Positions 6,711 to 16,462 of a stretch of DNA of 35,276 nucleotides are shown here, one piece after another (within the stretch, counting starts at the first letter, position 1; each line of letters begins with the position of its first letter). The stretch lies in the NCBI GenBank assembly GCA_028718125.1, contig JAQUMN010000038.1:1-35276 (forward strand), read 5' to 3'. A model generated the notes under the pieces. The model had not been told where the DNA came from. It made no database searches and worked only from the letters and a program-made list of their open reading frames with translations. The position numbers and the translations under genes are program-made. The DNA is from Kiritimatiellia bacterium. Its GTDB lineage: Bacteria > Verrucomicrobiota > Kiritimatiellia > JAAZAB01.

Positions 6711-7850
6711 ATGCGTACCAAAGTCGCTCTCTCCGCCTGTCCCGATTATAGTCCCGCCAATATTCAAGCGGCTATCGCAAAGCTGCTGGGCGATCTGGGC
6801 GGGATAGCCACTTGGGTGCGGCCCGGGCAGACGGTGCTGCTGAAGCCGAATTTGCTAAGTGCGCGCACGCCAGACCGGGCCGTTACGACGCATCCGGAAG
6901 TGGTTCGGGCCATGATCCGTGCGGTTAAAGCCGCGGGCGCCAGCCCCATCGTAGCCGACAGTGCCTGTAACGCGATCCAGATTGAACGCGTCTGGGACAA
7001 GACGGGCTTCAAGGCCATGTGCGGCGAGGAATCGGTTCCGCTCGTCAACCTGGAAAAGTCAAGTTCGGTACAGTTTAATTGGGCAGGTGTTGTCTATAGC
7101 GTGGCCAAACCGGTACTGGATGCGGCGTTAGTCATCAATATGCCCAAGCTTAAAACGCACATGCTGACCGTGCTGACCAATGCCGTTAAAAATATGTATG
7201 GCACCCTGCCGGGATTTCAAAAGACCATTTTGCACAAGCAATATCCCACCCCAAACCAATTCTGCGCCTTCCTGGCCGCGCTTTACGCGCGCGTCAAACC
7301 GGGGTTGACGATCAGCGATGCCGTCATAGCCATGGCAGGTAACGGGCCAACCTCCGGAGATCTTACGCACCTGGGGTTCCTCGCAGGATCGCCCGACGGT
7401 GTGGCCCTGGATGCCGCCCTGTGTCATATATTGAAAATTCCGCTCAATAAAGTTCCGTATCTCGGCTCGCTTCAGCGGGCGGGAGTTGGCACCGCCGACT
7501 GGAGTCAGATCGAGATGGTCGGGAATGTGCCCCTGCCGCTCCAGCGGCCTCCGTTCCATATTCCTGTTACCGCCAGCCTGCTGAACCAGATACCAATCTG
7601 GCTGCTCAAGCTGGTGGCGCCCTATGTGTGGATCCGGCCGGCATTCACGGCGCGTTGTGTAAAGTGCGGCTTGTGCGTCAAAGCGTGCCCCGTCAAAGCC
7701 TTGCGCTTGAATGAAGGACCCATGCCGGTCTTGACGCCAACCGCCTGTATCGGCTGTTGCTGTTGTCATGAGGTGTGCCCCGAACGGGCCGTGGAGATGA
7801 CACAGAGCTTTCTATTGAATCTTCGCAAACGGGGGAAATTGCCGTCGTGA
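6711..7850 (+). CDS. DUF362 protein fused to a two-cluster ferredoxin domain
   Basis: This encodes a 379-residue protein. Residues 1-290 form a DUF362 domain (VLLKPNLLS near 37-45, the MPKLKTH motif, and a NAVKNMYG segment), a family of unknown activity often beside redox enzymes. Residues 316-356 carry two 4Fe-4S motifs, C316/319/322/326-P and C346/349/352/356-P. The second contains a run of four cysteines (CCCC), so exact ligands may vary. It is probably a cytoplasmic electron-transfer protein. ATG 6711 is preceded by AGAAGGA at good spacing; a frame extension to 6672 has no support. The stop TGA overlaps the GTG start of the next gene, implying translational coupling. Confidence 0.88.
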   Translation: MRTKVALSACPDYSPANIQAAIAKLLGDLGGIATWVRPGQTVLLKPNLLSARTPDRAVTTHPEVVRAMIRAVKAAGASPIVADSACNAIQIERVWDKTGFKAMCGEESVPLVNLEKSSSVQFNWAGVVYSVAKPVLDAALVINMPKLKTHMLTVLTNAVKNMYGTLPGFQKTILHKQYPTPNQFCAFLAALYARVKPGLTISDAVIAMAGNGPTSGDLTHLGFLAGSPDGVALDAALCHILKIPLNKVPYLGSLQRAGVGTADWSQIEMVGNVPLPLQRPPFHIPVTASLLNQIPIWLLKLVAPYVWIRPAFTARCVKCGLCVKACPVKALRLNEGPMPVLTPTACIGCCCCHEVCPERAVEMTQSFLLNLRKRGKLPS

Positions 7851-8791
7851 AGCACCGCCCCAAACATGTCATGGAGTACCTGGCGGTGCGTGCCGTGGCC
7901 GGCCTGATTCAACACCTGCCGTACCGCGTGGCGCTGGGACTGGGGTGGGGGATGGCCTGGTTCATTTTTTATATTTTGCGCTATCGCGTATCGGCGGCCA
8001 AGGACCGTATCCGGGAAGTCTTTGGAACGCAGTATTCAAAGCGGGAGGTGAACCGCATGGCCTGGCGCTCGTGGCGCGATTTTTGCTTTACGGGAATGGA
8101 AATGATCCGGATTCCCGTCAGCTCGCCGGAGTGGATCCGTTCGGTGGTGGATGTCGGCGATTCGGACCGCAAAATCATTGCGCACATACAAACCGGGAAG
8201 GGCGCCATTATTGCCGCGCCGCACATGGGCTCGTGGGAAATGGCCACGCTGACCAGCCTGGCGTGCGGTGTCCGCTTGTTCACCGTAACCGGGAACCAGA
8301 AAAATCAACTGGTGGAAGAATATATCCATCGCATGCGTATGGGCACGGGTTTTGAAACGCTTCAGCGCAGCGCGTCCGTGCTGAAGGGCGTTGTCCGCAA
8401 GATCCGCGAGGGCAAGGTCCTGGCCATGTTGCCGGATGTGCGTTCGCGCACGCCGGGCGTGGCCATTCAATTCCTGGGCAAGACGGCCAATATTGCCGGC
8501 GGCATGGGACTGATTTCGAAAATGACCGGCGTGCCGGTGTTCCCGTGTGTGATCACAAGGCAGGGCTGGATGCGACATCACTATCGGATCATGGACCCGG
8601 TCTGGCCGGATGCCAATCTCGAAAAAAACGAGGATTGGCGGCGAATTACCCAGGCCGTGTTCGATGTCTTTGAACGCGCCATCCGGGAACATCCGGAACA
8701 GTGGTTCTGGTTCAATAAACGCTGGATCCTGGATCCGTTGGAACCGGCAGAGGCCGGAGGACAGACGACGGACGACAGTGTCCCGTCCTGA
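7847..8791 (+). CDS. Lipid A biosynthesis-type acyltransferase (LpxL/HtrB family)
   Basis: A 314-residue inner-membrane-associated acyltransferase of the LpxL/LpxM fold, expected to move an acyl chain onto a glycolipid such as lipid A. An N-terminal hydrophobic stretch (about 25-45, WGMAWFIFYIL) anchors it. The catalytic H-x4-E motif appears as HMGSWE, followed by the later block PDVRSRTPGVAIQFLG and a GVPVFPCV strand typical of the family. The GTG at 7847 overlaps the previous TGA (GTGA) and has GGGGGA 10 nt upstream; an alternative ATG lies at 7871. Its presence indicates an outer membrane. Coupling to a DUF362-ferredoxin gene is unexpected. The exact acceptor is unknown. Confidence 0.88.
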   Translation: MKHRPKHVMEYLAVRAVAGLIQHLPYRVALGLGWGMAWFIFYILRYRVSAAKDRIREVFGTQYSKREVNRMAWRSWRDFCFTGMEMIRIPVSSPEWIRSVVDVGDSDRKIIAHIQTGKGAIIAAPHMGSWEMATLTSLACGVRLFTVTGNQKNQLVEEYIHRMRMGTGFETLQRSASVLKGVVRKIREGKVLAMLPDVRSRTPGVAIQFLGKTANIAGGMGLISKMTGVPVFPCVITRQGWMRHHYRIMDPVWPDANLEKNEDWRRITQAVFDVFERAIREHPEQWFWFNKRWILDPLEPAEAGGQTTDDSVPS

Positions 8792-8803
8792 AGCCGCCTT
8801 GGC

Positions 8804-8829
8804 GAAGCCGGGACAACGGCACCGGCTTC
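8804..8829. terminator. Hairpin between the acyltransferase and araD genes
   Basis: GAAGCCGG (8804-8811) and CCGGCTTC (8822-8829) form a perfect 8-bp stem with a 10-nt loop. No T-run follows, so it is a weak terminator candidate or a pause site separating the upstream run from the araD-araB pair. Confidence 0.4.
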
Positions 8830-8874
8830 GATCGGGGAACGATGCCGGAACAAAGACGATGGGAGAAAACTGAT

Positions 8875-9663
8875 ATGCCGAATAAAACCAAGTCAATTCG
8901 CCGAACGCTGGCCGATTTGATTCGGCAGGTCTGGGAGGAAAATCTTCGCCTGAAAGCATCCGGGTTGGTCACCATGACCTGGGGCAACGTAAGCGGGATT
9001 GACCGCCGGCGCGGTATTGTGGTGATTAAGCCCAGCGGCCTGGACTATACAGCGTTGCGGCCATCCGACATGGTATTAACGGATCTGACGGGCCGCCGGC
9101 TGGCGTCGACACTCATGCCGTCCACGGACCTGCCGACCCATCTGGTGCTGTACCGTGAATTTTCTGAAATCGGTGGCGTGGCCCATACCCATTCTACCTA
9201 TGCCACGGCTTTTGCCCAGGCTGGACGGAGCCTGCCATGCCTGGGCACCACGCATGCCGATTATTGTTACGGGGCCGTGCCTGTCACCGAGGTCATGCGT
9301 CCCGCCGCCATCCGGGAACAATACGAGGCCAATACCGGCCGGATGATTGTGCGCAAAATCAGGCAACTGCGGCTCCAGCCGATGGCTTGCCCGTTCATTT
9401 TTGTCGCCAACCATGCGCCCTTTGCGTGGGGTGCGACGCCTTCGGCGGCTGTGGAAAATGCCATCGTGCTGGAAGCTGTCAGCAAGATGGCGCTTTTGAC
9501 CTTTCTGCTTGACTCGCCTCGGCGAAGCCTGGGCGGCCGGCGCACGGGCATTTCCCAGGCGCTGCTGGACAAGCATTATTTAAGAAAGCACGGGCAGTCC
9601 GCATATTACGGTCAGACTAAATCAGGAGTTTCCATCAATGGCAACTTACACGCTCGGCATTGA
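8875..9663 (+). CDS. araD: L-ribulose-5-phosphate 4-epimerase
   Basis: A 262-residue class II aldolase-type enzyme that converts L-ribulose 5-phosphate to D-xylulose 5-phosphate. Clear family segments are TWGNVSGIDRRRGIVVIKPS, then the zinc-binding HTHSTYAT, GTTHADYCYG, and NHAPFAWG (usually HGPF or NHGPF) with the third zinc histidine. The end LLDKHYLRKHG..AYYGQ is diagnostic. The protein runs about 15 residues past the normal YYGQ end because the frame continues into the ribulokinase gene (26-nt overlap). GGGAGA precedes ATG 8875. It forms an operon with araB; no araA isomerase gene is in the window. Confidence 0.92.
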   Translation: MPNKTKSIRRTLADLIRQVWEENLRLKASGLVTMTWGNVSGIDRRRGIVVIKPSGLDYTALRPSDMVLTDLTGRRLASTLMPSTDLPTHLVLYREFSEIGGVAHTHSTYATAFAQAGRSLPCLGTTHADYCYGAVPVTEVMRPAAIREQYEANTGRMIVRKIRQLRLQPMACPFIFVANHAPFAWGATPSAAVENAIVLEAVSKMALLTFLLDSPRRSLGGRRTGISQALLDKHYLRKHGQSAYYGQTKSGVSINGNLHARH

Positions 9664-11344
9664 TTATGGCACAAATTCAGTGCGGGCGCTCGTGGTCAAT
9701 ACGGCCAACGGCCGGGAAGTCGGCACGGCCGTCGTAAATTATCCCAGCGGCACGGACGGCGTTTTGCTTCATCCCAATGACCACACCCTGGCGCGGCAGT
9801 CGCCGGCGGATTACCTGGTTTGCCTTGAGCGCGTCGTCAAAGCGGCCTTGCGCCAGGCTCGATGGCAGACCGGCATGCGCGGGGATAAAGTAATCGGGAT
9901 CGGCGTGGATACTACCGGGTCAACCCCGATCCCGGTCGATGCGCAAAATCGACCGATGTGTCTGAACCCAAAATATAAAAAGAATCTGAACGCCTATGCC
10001 TGGCTTTGGAAGGATCATACGGCCTTCGAAGAAGCGGCACGGATCACGGCGCAGGCAAAAAAAACACGGCCCCAATTCCTCGCCCAGTGCGGTGGAGTGT
10101 ATTCCTCGGAATGGTATTGGTCCAAATTATGGCATTGCCTGAATGTGGACCGGGGGCTGTTTGCGGCCACGCATGCCTGGATTGAACTGGAGGATTACAT
10201 TCCGGCCGTGTTGTGCGGCGTCAAACGGCCCGAGGATGTAGTGTGCGGGGTGTGCGCCGCCGGGCACAAGGCCATGTTCAATCGCAAGTGGGGCGGGATG
10301 CCGGACGCGGAATTCCTGGCATCTCTCGATCCGCGCCTGGCGCAACTCCGTAAGCGCATGCCTTCGGAAGCGTTTGCGATTGATCATCCGGCAGGGCGTT
10401 TGACCAAAGCCTGGGCGGCTACCTGGGGTTTGCCCGAGGGTTTGCCCGTGGCCGTGGGCGCCTTTGATGCCCATCTGGGCGCCGTGGGCGCAGGCGTCAA
10501 AACCGGCACACTGGTGAAGATCATCGGCACCTCCACCTGCGATATTTTGGTGGCTAAGAACACGATGCCGGTGCCGGATATCCCCGGCGTCTGCGGGATG
10601 GTGGATGGTTCGGTGTTGCCTGGTTATATCGGCATCGAAGCGGGTCAGTCCGCCGTGGGTGATATTTTCCGATGGTTTGTCACTAGTGTGTGCCGGGGGA
10701 ACGATGCCTTGCAGGTCAAACTTACCGCCGAAGCTGGCCGGCTGAAACCCGGCGCCAGTGGGCTATTGGCGCTCGATTGGAACAACGGGAACCGGACCAT
10801 TCTCGTGGACCCGCAATTGACCGGACTCATGGTCGGCATGACATTGCACACGACCCGCGCGGAAATGTACCGCGCCCTGTTGGAGGCCACGGCCTTTGGC
10901 GCGTTGACCATCGTCAACCGGATTGTGGAATACGGCGTCCCCATCGAACGCGTGGTCTGCTGTGGCGGGATTGCCGAAAAAAACGCGCTCTTCATGCAGA
11001 TTTATGCCGACGTGCTTAACCGGCCCATATTTATTTCGCGCTCAGCCCAGACCTGTGCATTGGGCGCGGCGATTGCCGGCGCTCTGGCGGGGAGCGCGTA
11101 TCCGGCAATCGAGCCGGCGATCAAGGCCATGACGGGGGTTAAGCCAACCGTTTATCGCCCAATCCCGGCGCATGTGGCGATCTATCGCGAGCTCTATGGC
11201 CAGTATAAACTTCTACACGATGCGTTTGGCGCTGTCGTGGACCAAACGGCCCCAGTGGACCAAACGCCCCGGGTGGGTCACTCGACCTTGGCTGGTCTCA
11301 TGAAAAATCTGCTGGCGCTGAAACAAAAACGCGCTCAGCAATGA
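9638..11344 (+). CDS. araB: Ribulokinase
   Basis: A 568-residue FGGY-family kinase that phosphorylates ribulose; the length matches ribulokinases. The N-terminal phosphate loop is LGIDYGTNSVRALVV. GVDTTGSTPIPVD follows near residue 88. The central catalytic region contains GAFDAHLGAVGAG, with the family Asp as general base, and IIGTSTCDI. The C-terminal ATP site shows CCGGIAEKN. The start at 9638 lies within araD and has AGGAG upstream, so its translation is probably coupled to araD. The final 25 residues after VDQTAPVDQTPRVG are a short repetitive extension. A strong terminator follows 11 nt after the stop. Confidence 0.94.
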   Translation: MATYTLGIDYGTNSVRALVVNTANGREVGTAVVNYPSGTDGVLLHPNDHTLARQSPADYLVCLERVVKAALRQARWQTGMRGDKVIGIGVDTTGSTPIPVDAQNRPMCLNPKYKKNLNAYAWLWKDHTAFEEAARITAQAKKTRPQFLAQCGGVYSSEWYWSKLWHCLNVDRGLFAATHAWIELEDYIPAVLCGVKRPEDVVCGVCAAGHKAMFNRKWGGMPDAEFLASLDPRLAQLRKRMPSEAFAIDHPAGRLTKAWAATWGLPEGLPVAVGAFDAHLGAVGAGVKTGTLVKIIGTSTCDILVAKNTMPVPDIPGVCGMVDGSVLPGYIGIEAGQSAVGDIFRWFVTSVCRGNDALQVKLTAEAGRLKPGASGLLALDWNNGNRTILVDPQLTGLMVGMTLHTTRAEMYRALLEATAFGALTIVNRIVEYGVPIERVVCCGGIAEKNALFMQIYADVLNRPIFISRSAQTCALGAAIAGALAGSAYPAIEPAIKAMTGVKPTVYRPIPAHVAIYRELYGQYKLLHDAFGAVVDQTAPVDQTPRVGHSTLAGLMKNLLALKQKRAQQ

Positions 11345-11355
11345 TCAAAATTAAG

Positions 11356-11387
11356 AAGGCCGCTCCGATGAGCGGCCTTCCTTGTTT
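11356..11387. terminator. Rho-independent terminator after araB
   Basis: AAGGCCGCTC (11356-11365) and GAGCGGCCTT (11370-11379) form a perfect 10-bp GC-rich stem with a 4-nt loop, followed by CCTTGTTT. Read on the minus strand the stem is followed by CTTAATTTT, so it can also end the convergent gene at 11434-11868. Confidence 0.9.
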
Positions 11388-11433
11388 CAATCTACAGCCT
11401 TCAGCTTTTCAGCCTGCAGCCGTTTAACTTCGT

Positions 11434-11868
11434 TTACTTCGCTTCCGGAGCAGCAACCGGGGCCGCGGGGGCTTCGGCGGGCGCAGCAGCGGCGGCCGGG
11501 GCCGCAGGAGCAGCCGCTTCTTCAGCGCTGGTCACTACCTTGATGGACACAGTTTTCTTGCCGTCCTTGCTCGTCTTGGTCTTGCCTTTGCCTGCCACCT
11601 TGACGTCCTTGCCGACCAATTTCGCAAGATCCACGGCCGGAGCTTCTTCGCCTTTGACCGCCTTAGGCGCCATTACTTTAACCACCGTGCCATCGGCCTC
11701 GGTAACGGTGAAATCGCTGCCTTGCTTGGCCAGTTTGCCCGTGGCGGTGACGTCCACCAATTCAACTCTTTTAACCGATTTTTCAGTCGTCGCTTTATCC
11801 TCGTTCGCCAGAACCGTCAACGAACCAATCAGACAAACAGCCAGCAAACCAACAACAATTCTCTTCAT
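11434..11868 (-). CDS. Small exported protein with an Ala/Pro-rich tail
   Basis: A 144-residue product of no named family. Residues 1-21 form a clear Sec signal peptide (MKRIVVGLLAVCLIGSLTVLA-NE). The middle, about 35-110, is a small basic beta-rich domain with two strand-like halves (VTATGKLAKQGSDFTVTEA and the LVGKDVKVAGKGK region) reminiscent of an OB-like or bacterial-SH3-like barrel. Residues 115-144 are nearly all Ala, Pro and Glu, a flexible periplasmic linker or tail. AAGGAAG lies 6 nt before the ATG. It appears monocistronic and shares the bidirectional terminator with araB. The domain likeness is an impression, not a match. Confidence 0.8.
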   Translation of the reverse strand: MKRIVVGLLAVCLIGSLTVLANEDKATTEKSVKRVELVDVTATGKLAKQGSDFTVTEADGTVVKVMAPKAVKGEEAPAVDLAKLVGKDVKVAGKGKTKTSKDGKKTVSIKVVTSAEEAAAPAAPAAAAAPAEAPAAPVAAPEAK

Positions 11869-11972
11869 GTGTGTTCTTCCTTACTAGTGTTAATCAGGAA
11901 CGTTATAACATCTTCGACATTAAAAAACCACGTGTTTGCAGGATGATTTCACCTCCTGTTCTCGATACGGTT

Positions 11973-11987
11973 TGATACTGAGTATCA
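11973..11987. promoter_or_regulatory. Perfect 15-nt palindrome, possible operator
   Basis: TGATACTGAGTATCA is symmetric about its central G. It lies about 105 nt upstream of the exported Ala/Pro-rich protein gene (minus strand) in an otherwise empty gap, where nothing else was recognised between 11869 and 12097. No regulator can be assigned. Confidence 0.3.
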
Positions 11988-12097
11988 GCCGTTCTTGCCG
12001 AAACAACCGCGGGGATGGCTATGTGAGAAATGGGGTAATAATTAATCTATGCCAGATAAAAAGCAAGCGCTATTTTTACCGGAACAAGCCCCCGCCA

Positions 12098-12333
12098 GGG
12101 CTGTGTTATCCATGCTGAAACCAGCGGCGTCGCAGGCGCTTCGCCCTCCAGCATCATGGAAGAAGAATTTATGGAGGGTCGAACTCCTGTGAGACCGGGA
12201 TTCGCCGTCCCGGCGTTACAGAGCTCCGCCCTCCAAATCACGGAATAATCGGCATTTATGGAGTGACAGCCTGTCCGCCATAAGCTCCTGGCGACGGAGG
12301 GAGCTCCCGCGAGACCATTCTTGCGCATAGCCC
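12098..12333. repeat. Large palindromic repeat, type B, copy 2
   Basis: A 236-bp relative of 3550-3663. The left part (ATCCATGCTGAAACCAGCGG onwards) and the right part (GCGAGACCATTCTTGCGCATAGCCC) match the two halves of copy 1. The middle holds a second nested unit with its own CCGCCCTCCA and TTATGGAGTG halves, as if one palindrome had inserted into or duplicated within another. It is non-coding, located just past the end of the acetamidase gene. Confidence 0.75.
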
Positions 12334-12362
12334 TAAGGCCCCTTGCATCCCTGCCTTTATTG

Positions 12363-13271
12363 TCATTCAAAACCTCGGATGGCGCGCATATCGAAATCGG
12401 CCAGGGCAATTTTCGGCAGCGTGAACCGCATGGTTTTCAGCGGGTCAACTACCTGGCACACCCGCAAATCCCCAACCAGACTCATAAGCCGCGCAGCGTT
12501 GTTGGCTTGTATGCCGACCACGCCGGTCAGAAACCGAATAGCCTTTGCCAGTACGCGGCGCTCGCAAGTGTCGAGGGACTTGGCCGACGCGATGAAATGA
12601 AGATCCGAGGCTGTTTCGACACAGGGCGTCGGCAACCGGCGACGGACAATATGCGGCGTTAGCGTGATCTCGCCTGCAACCTCCGCCGCGCAGATACATA
12701 CTTCACCATCGCCCATGAGGGCGTGAATATCGCCCAGCATGAGCAGCGCGCCGGGCGTCTGCACCGGCAGATACACAGTGCACCCGCGCGTGATAACATT
12801 ACAGTCCATGTTCCCCCCGTGTTCGCCAGGCGTCCCGTTGAGCATGGCCTTGCGCCGCGGGGCCGTGCCAATGACACCAATCATGGGACGGATCGGGATT
12901 TGCACCTTTTTATTAATCACCAGGGCCTGGTTGCGAATCGGCAATATGGTTGTTTCCACCCCTTCAATAAATGCGCCCAGCGCGCCGCTGTTGTGTTCCA
13001 CGCACATGACGGCATAGTCGCGGGTGGCAATGTCCTCAATCCGCACGCCCAGCACCTGCCCCGTATAGATCCCGGCAATGGCCAGCGGGCCGGTCGCCGG
13101 ATTGACCGTATTCCACATATCACTAGTAAACCGGTCACGGGGTGTTTTCAGCCGGCCGCTGTAGCAGTCCTCGGTTTCCACAACAACCGTTTCGCCCGGC
13201 TGCACTGCGGCCACCGGCGCATTCCGGCAGGACATGGAGTAAGCCGCTTTATCTTTTGTGATTCGTTGCAT
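12363..13271 (-). CDS. Acetamidase/formamidase family protein
   Basis: A 302-residue amidohydrolase of the FmdA/AmdA family, which releases ammonia from formamide, acetamide or similar amides; cytoplasmic. The matching segments are ETEDCYSGRL near the N-terminus, NPATGPLAIAGIYTGQVLGV, VEHNSGALGAF, GVIGTAP, then HGGNMDCN (metal and active-site region) and the GDIHALMGDGE motif, which is highly conserved. ATG 13271 has AGGGGA just upstream, slightly close; a TTG five codons earlier is less likely. No amide transporter or regulator lies next to it. The actual substrate is uncertain. Confidence 0.9.
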   Translation of the reverse strand: MQRITKDKAAYSMSCRNAPVAAVQPGETVVVETEDCYSGRLKTPRDRFTSDMWNTVNPATGPLAIAGIYTGQVLGVRIEDIATRDYAVMCVEHNSGALGAFIEGVETTILPIRNQALVINKKVQIPIRPMIGVIGTAPRRKAMLNGTPGEHGGNMDCNVITRGCTVYLPVQTPGALLMLGDIHALMGDGEVCICAAEVAGEITLTPHIVRRRLPTPCVETASDLHFIASAKSLDTCERRVLAKAIRFLTGVVGIQANNAARLMSLVGDLRVCQVVDPLKTMRFTLPKIALADFDMRAIRGFE

Positions 13272-13350
13272 GCTTCCCCTGTTCAATGATGGTTAATGAA
13301 ACAAGAATGATTGACCGTATTCAAGTGACTGTTAAATAACTGCTTCGACA

Positions 13351-13465
13351 GTCATTCAGAGCGAAGCGAAGAATCTCCAAATCGAAGATTTGGGCCATAT
13401 TTAAGATCCCTCGACTACGCTCGGGATGACCCTCACTGACGACAACGACTTGTTCAACAGCTTCT
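13351..13465. repeat. Dispersed palindromic repeat, copy 2 (inverted)
   Basis: GTCATTCAGAGCGAAGCG through CTCGGGATGAC (13351-13430), with an internal CCAAATC/GATTTGG hairpin, then a CGACTTGTTCAACAGC flank. It is the reverse complement of 3047-3162 with few differences. It fills the gap directly after the ligA stop and before the acetamidase gene, where a transcript end would be expected. Confidence 0.85.
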
Positions 13466-15598
<2,133 letters not shown>

Positions 15599-15609
15599 TC
15601 ACGTATTAC

Positions 15610-15637
15610 TTGACAGGCTCTATCCATAAATTAATCT
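15610..15637 (+). promoter_or_regulatory. Probable sigma70 promoter for the iclR-type gene
   Basis: TTGACA (15610-15615) and TAATCT (15632-15637) are 16 nt apart, in an AT-rich stretch 46 nt before the IclR start. The -35 is perfect; the -10 is a fair match. Confidence 0.55.
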
Positions 15638-15682
15638 ATTATCAGTAAGTATTTAGAATAGATGTATTAGGCATGGAAGCTT

Positions 15683-16462
15683 ATGGCGCATAGTAATGTG
15701 GTCCAATCCCTGGTGCGCGGCCTGGATATTCTGGCGCTCATTGCCCGTTCCGAGACCGGCATTCGCGTCTATGAGGCGGCGGCAAGCCTGGGTGTGAAGG
15801 CGCCTACGGCGCACAACCTGTTGCGCTCGCTGCTTTCGCGCGGCTTTGTGGCAAGGCGGGCGCCGGCCTACATCCTTGGGCCGGCCCTGTTCGAGATGCT
15901 GAGCCAATGGCAGCGCCGGGAGTGCCTGCGCCAAGCCGAGAAAATCATCATGGCCTTTTCCCGCCAATGGCCGTCGGCCACCTTGACCTATACGGAACCG
16001 GCCGGTAGTGAGCTGATGGTGCGTTTGCGGTTGAGCCCGGAGCGTCCCGGTCATCTGGAGCGGCCGCTTGACAGGAAGATGAGCTGGTTTGCCAGCGTAT
16101 CCGGCCTGGTCGCGCAGGCCTATGCCGATGAACCGCAACGGCAAGCCGTCGGCATTCATTACCCGTTTGACGAATATGGGGCTTCACAATGGAAGTCGGC
16201 TGCGCGTCTGAATCAGGAATTGGCCGCCATCCGTTGCCAAGGCTACGGCGTTTACCCGTTTCATCCGGAAAAAGGTGTGCGTGTGGCCCTGCCGGTTATC
16301 GCGCGGGATAAAATTTTCTATGGGTGTTATGGAGTGCGCATGGATTGTGCCGCTTCGCGTCAGCGCGCGCTCGTTCGGGAAATTGTTGCGGGCTTGAAAA
16401 AATGGGCCCGCAATGGTCCCGAAACGCCCCGTGGTTCAACAAAGGAGTCTCTATCATGTTAA
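15683..16462 (+). CDS. IclR family transcriptional regulator
   Basis: A 259-residue DNA-binding regulator. Residues 5-65 form the winged helix-turn-helix (VQSLVRGLDILALIA, then SLGVKAPTAHNLLRSLLSRGFV), typical of IclR proteins. Residues 75-250 are the effector domain, ending in the expected VREIVAGLKKWA helix. The ligand is unknown. Its last 7 nt overlap the start of the downstream Fe-S protein gene, so the two are cotranscribed and the regulator may control its partner. A TTGACA promoter lies upstream. Compared with most IclR proteins the effector domain is somewhat degenerate in the usual glycine-rich motif. Confidence 0.88.
   Translation: MAHSNVVQSLVRGLDILALIARSETGIRVYEAAASLGVKAPTAHNLLRSLLSRGFVARRAPAYILGPALFEMLSQWQRRECLRQAEKIIMAFSRQWPSATLTYTEPAGSELMVRLRLSPERPGHLERPLDRKMSWFASVSGLVAQAYADEPQRQAVGIHYPFDEYGASQWKSAARLNQELAAIRCQGYGVYPFHPEKGVRVALPVIARDKIFYGCYGVRMDCAASRQRALVREIVAGLKKWARNGPETPRGSTKESLSC

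Noticed and set aside
11936..12118. Short plus-strand frame of about 60 codons in the 11.9-12.1 kb gap
   Set aside because: No supporting start signal and composition typical of non-coding DNA; it runs into a palindromic repeat.
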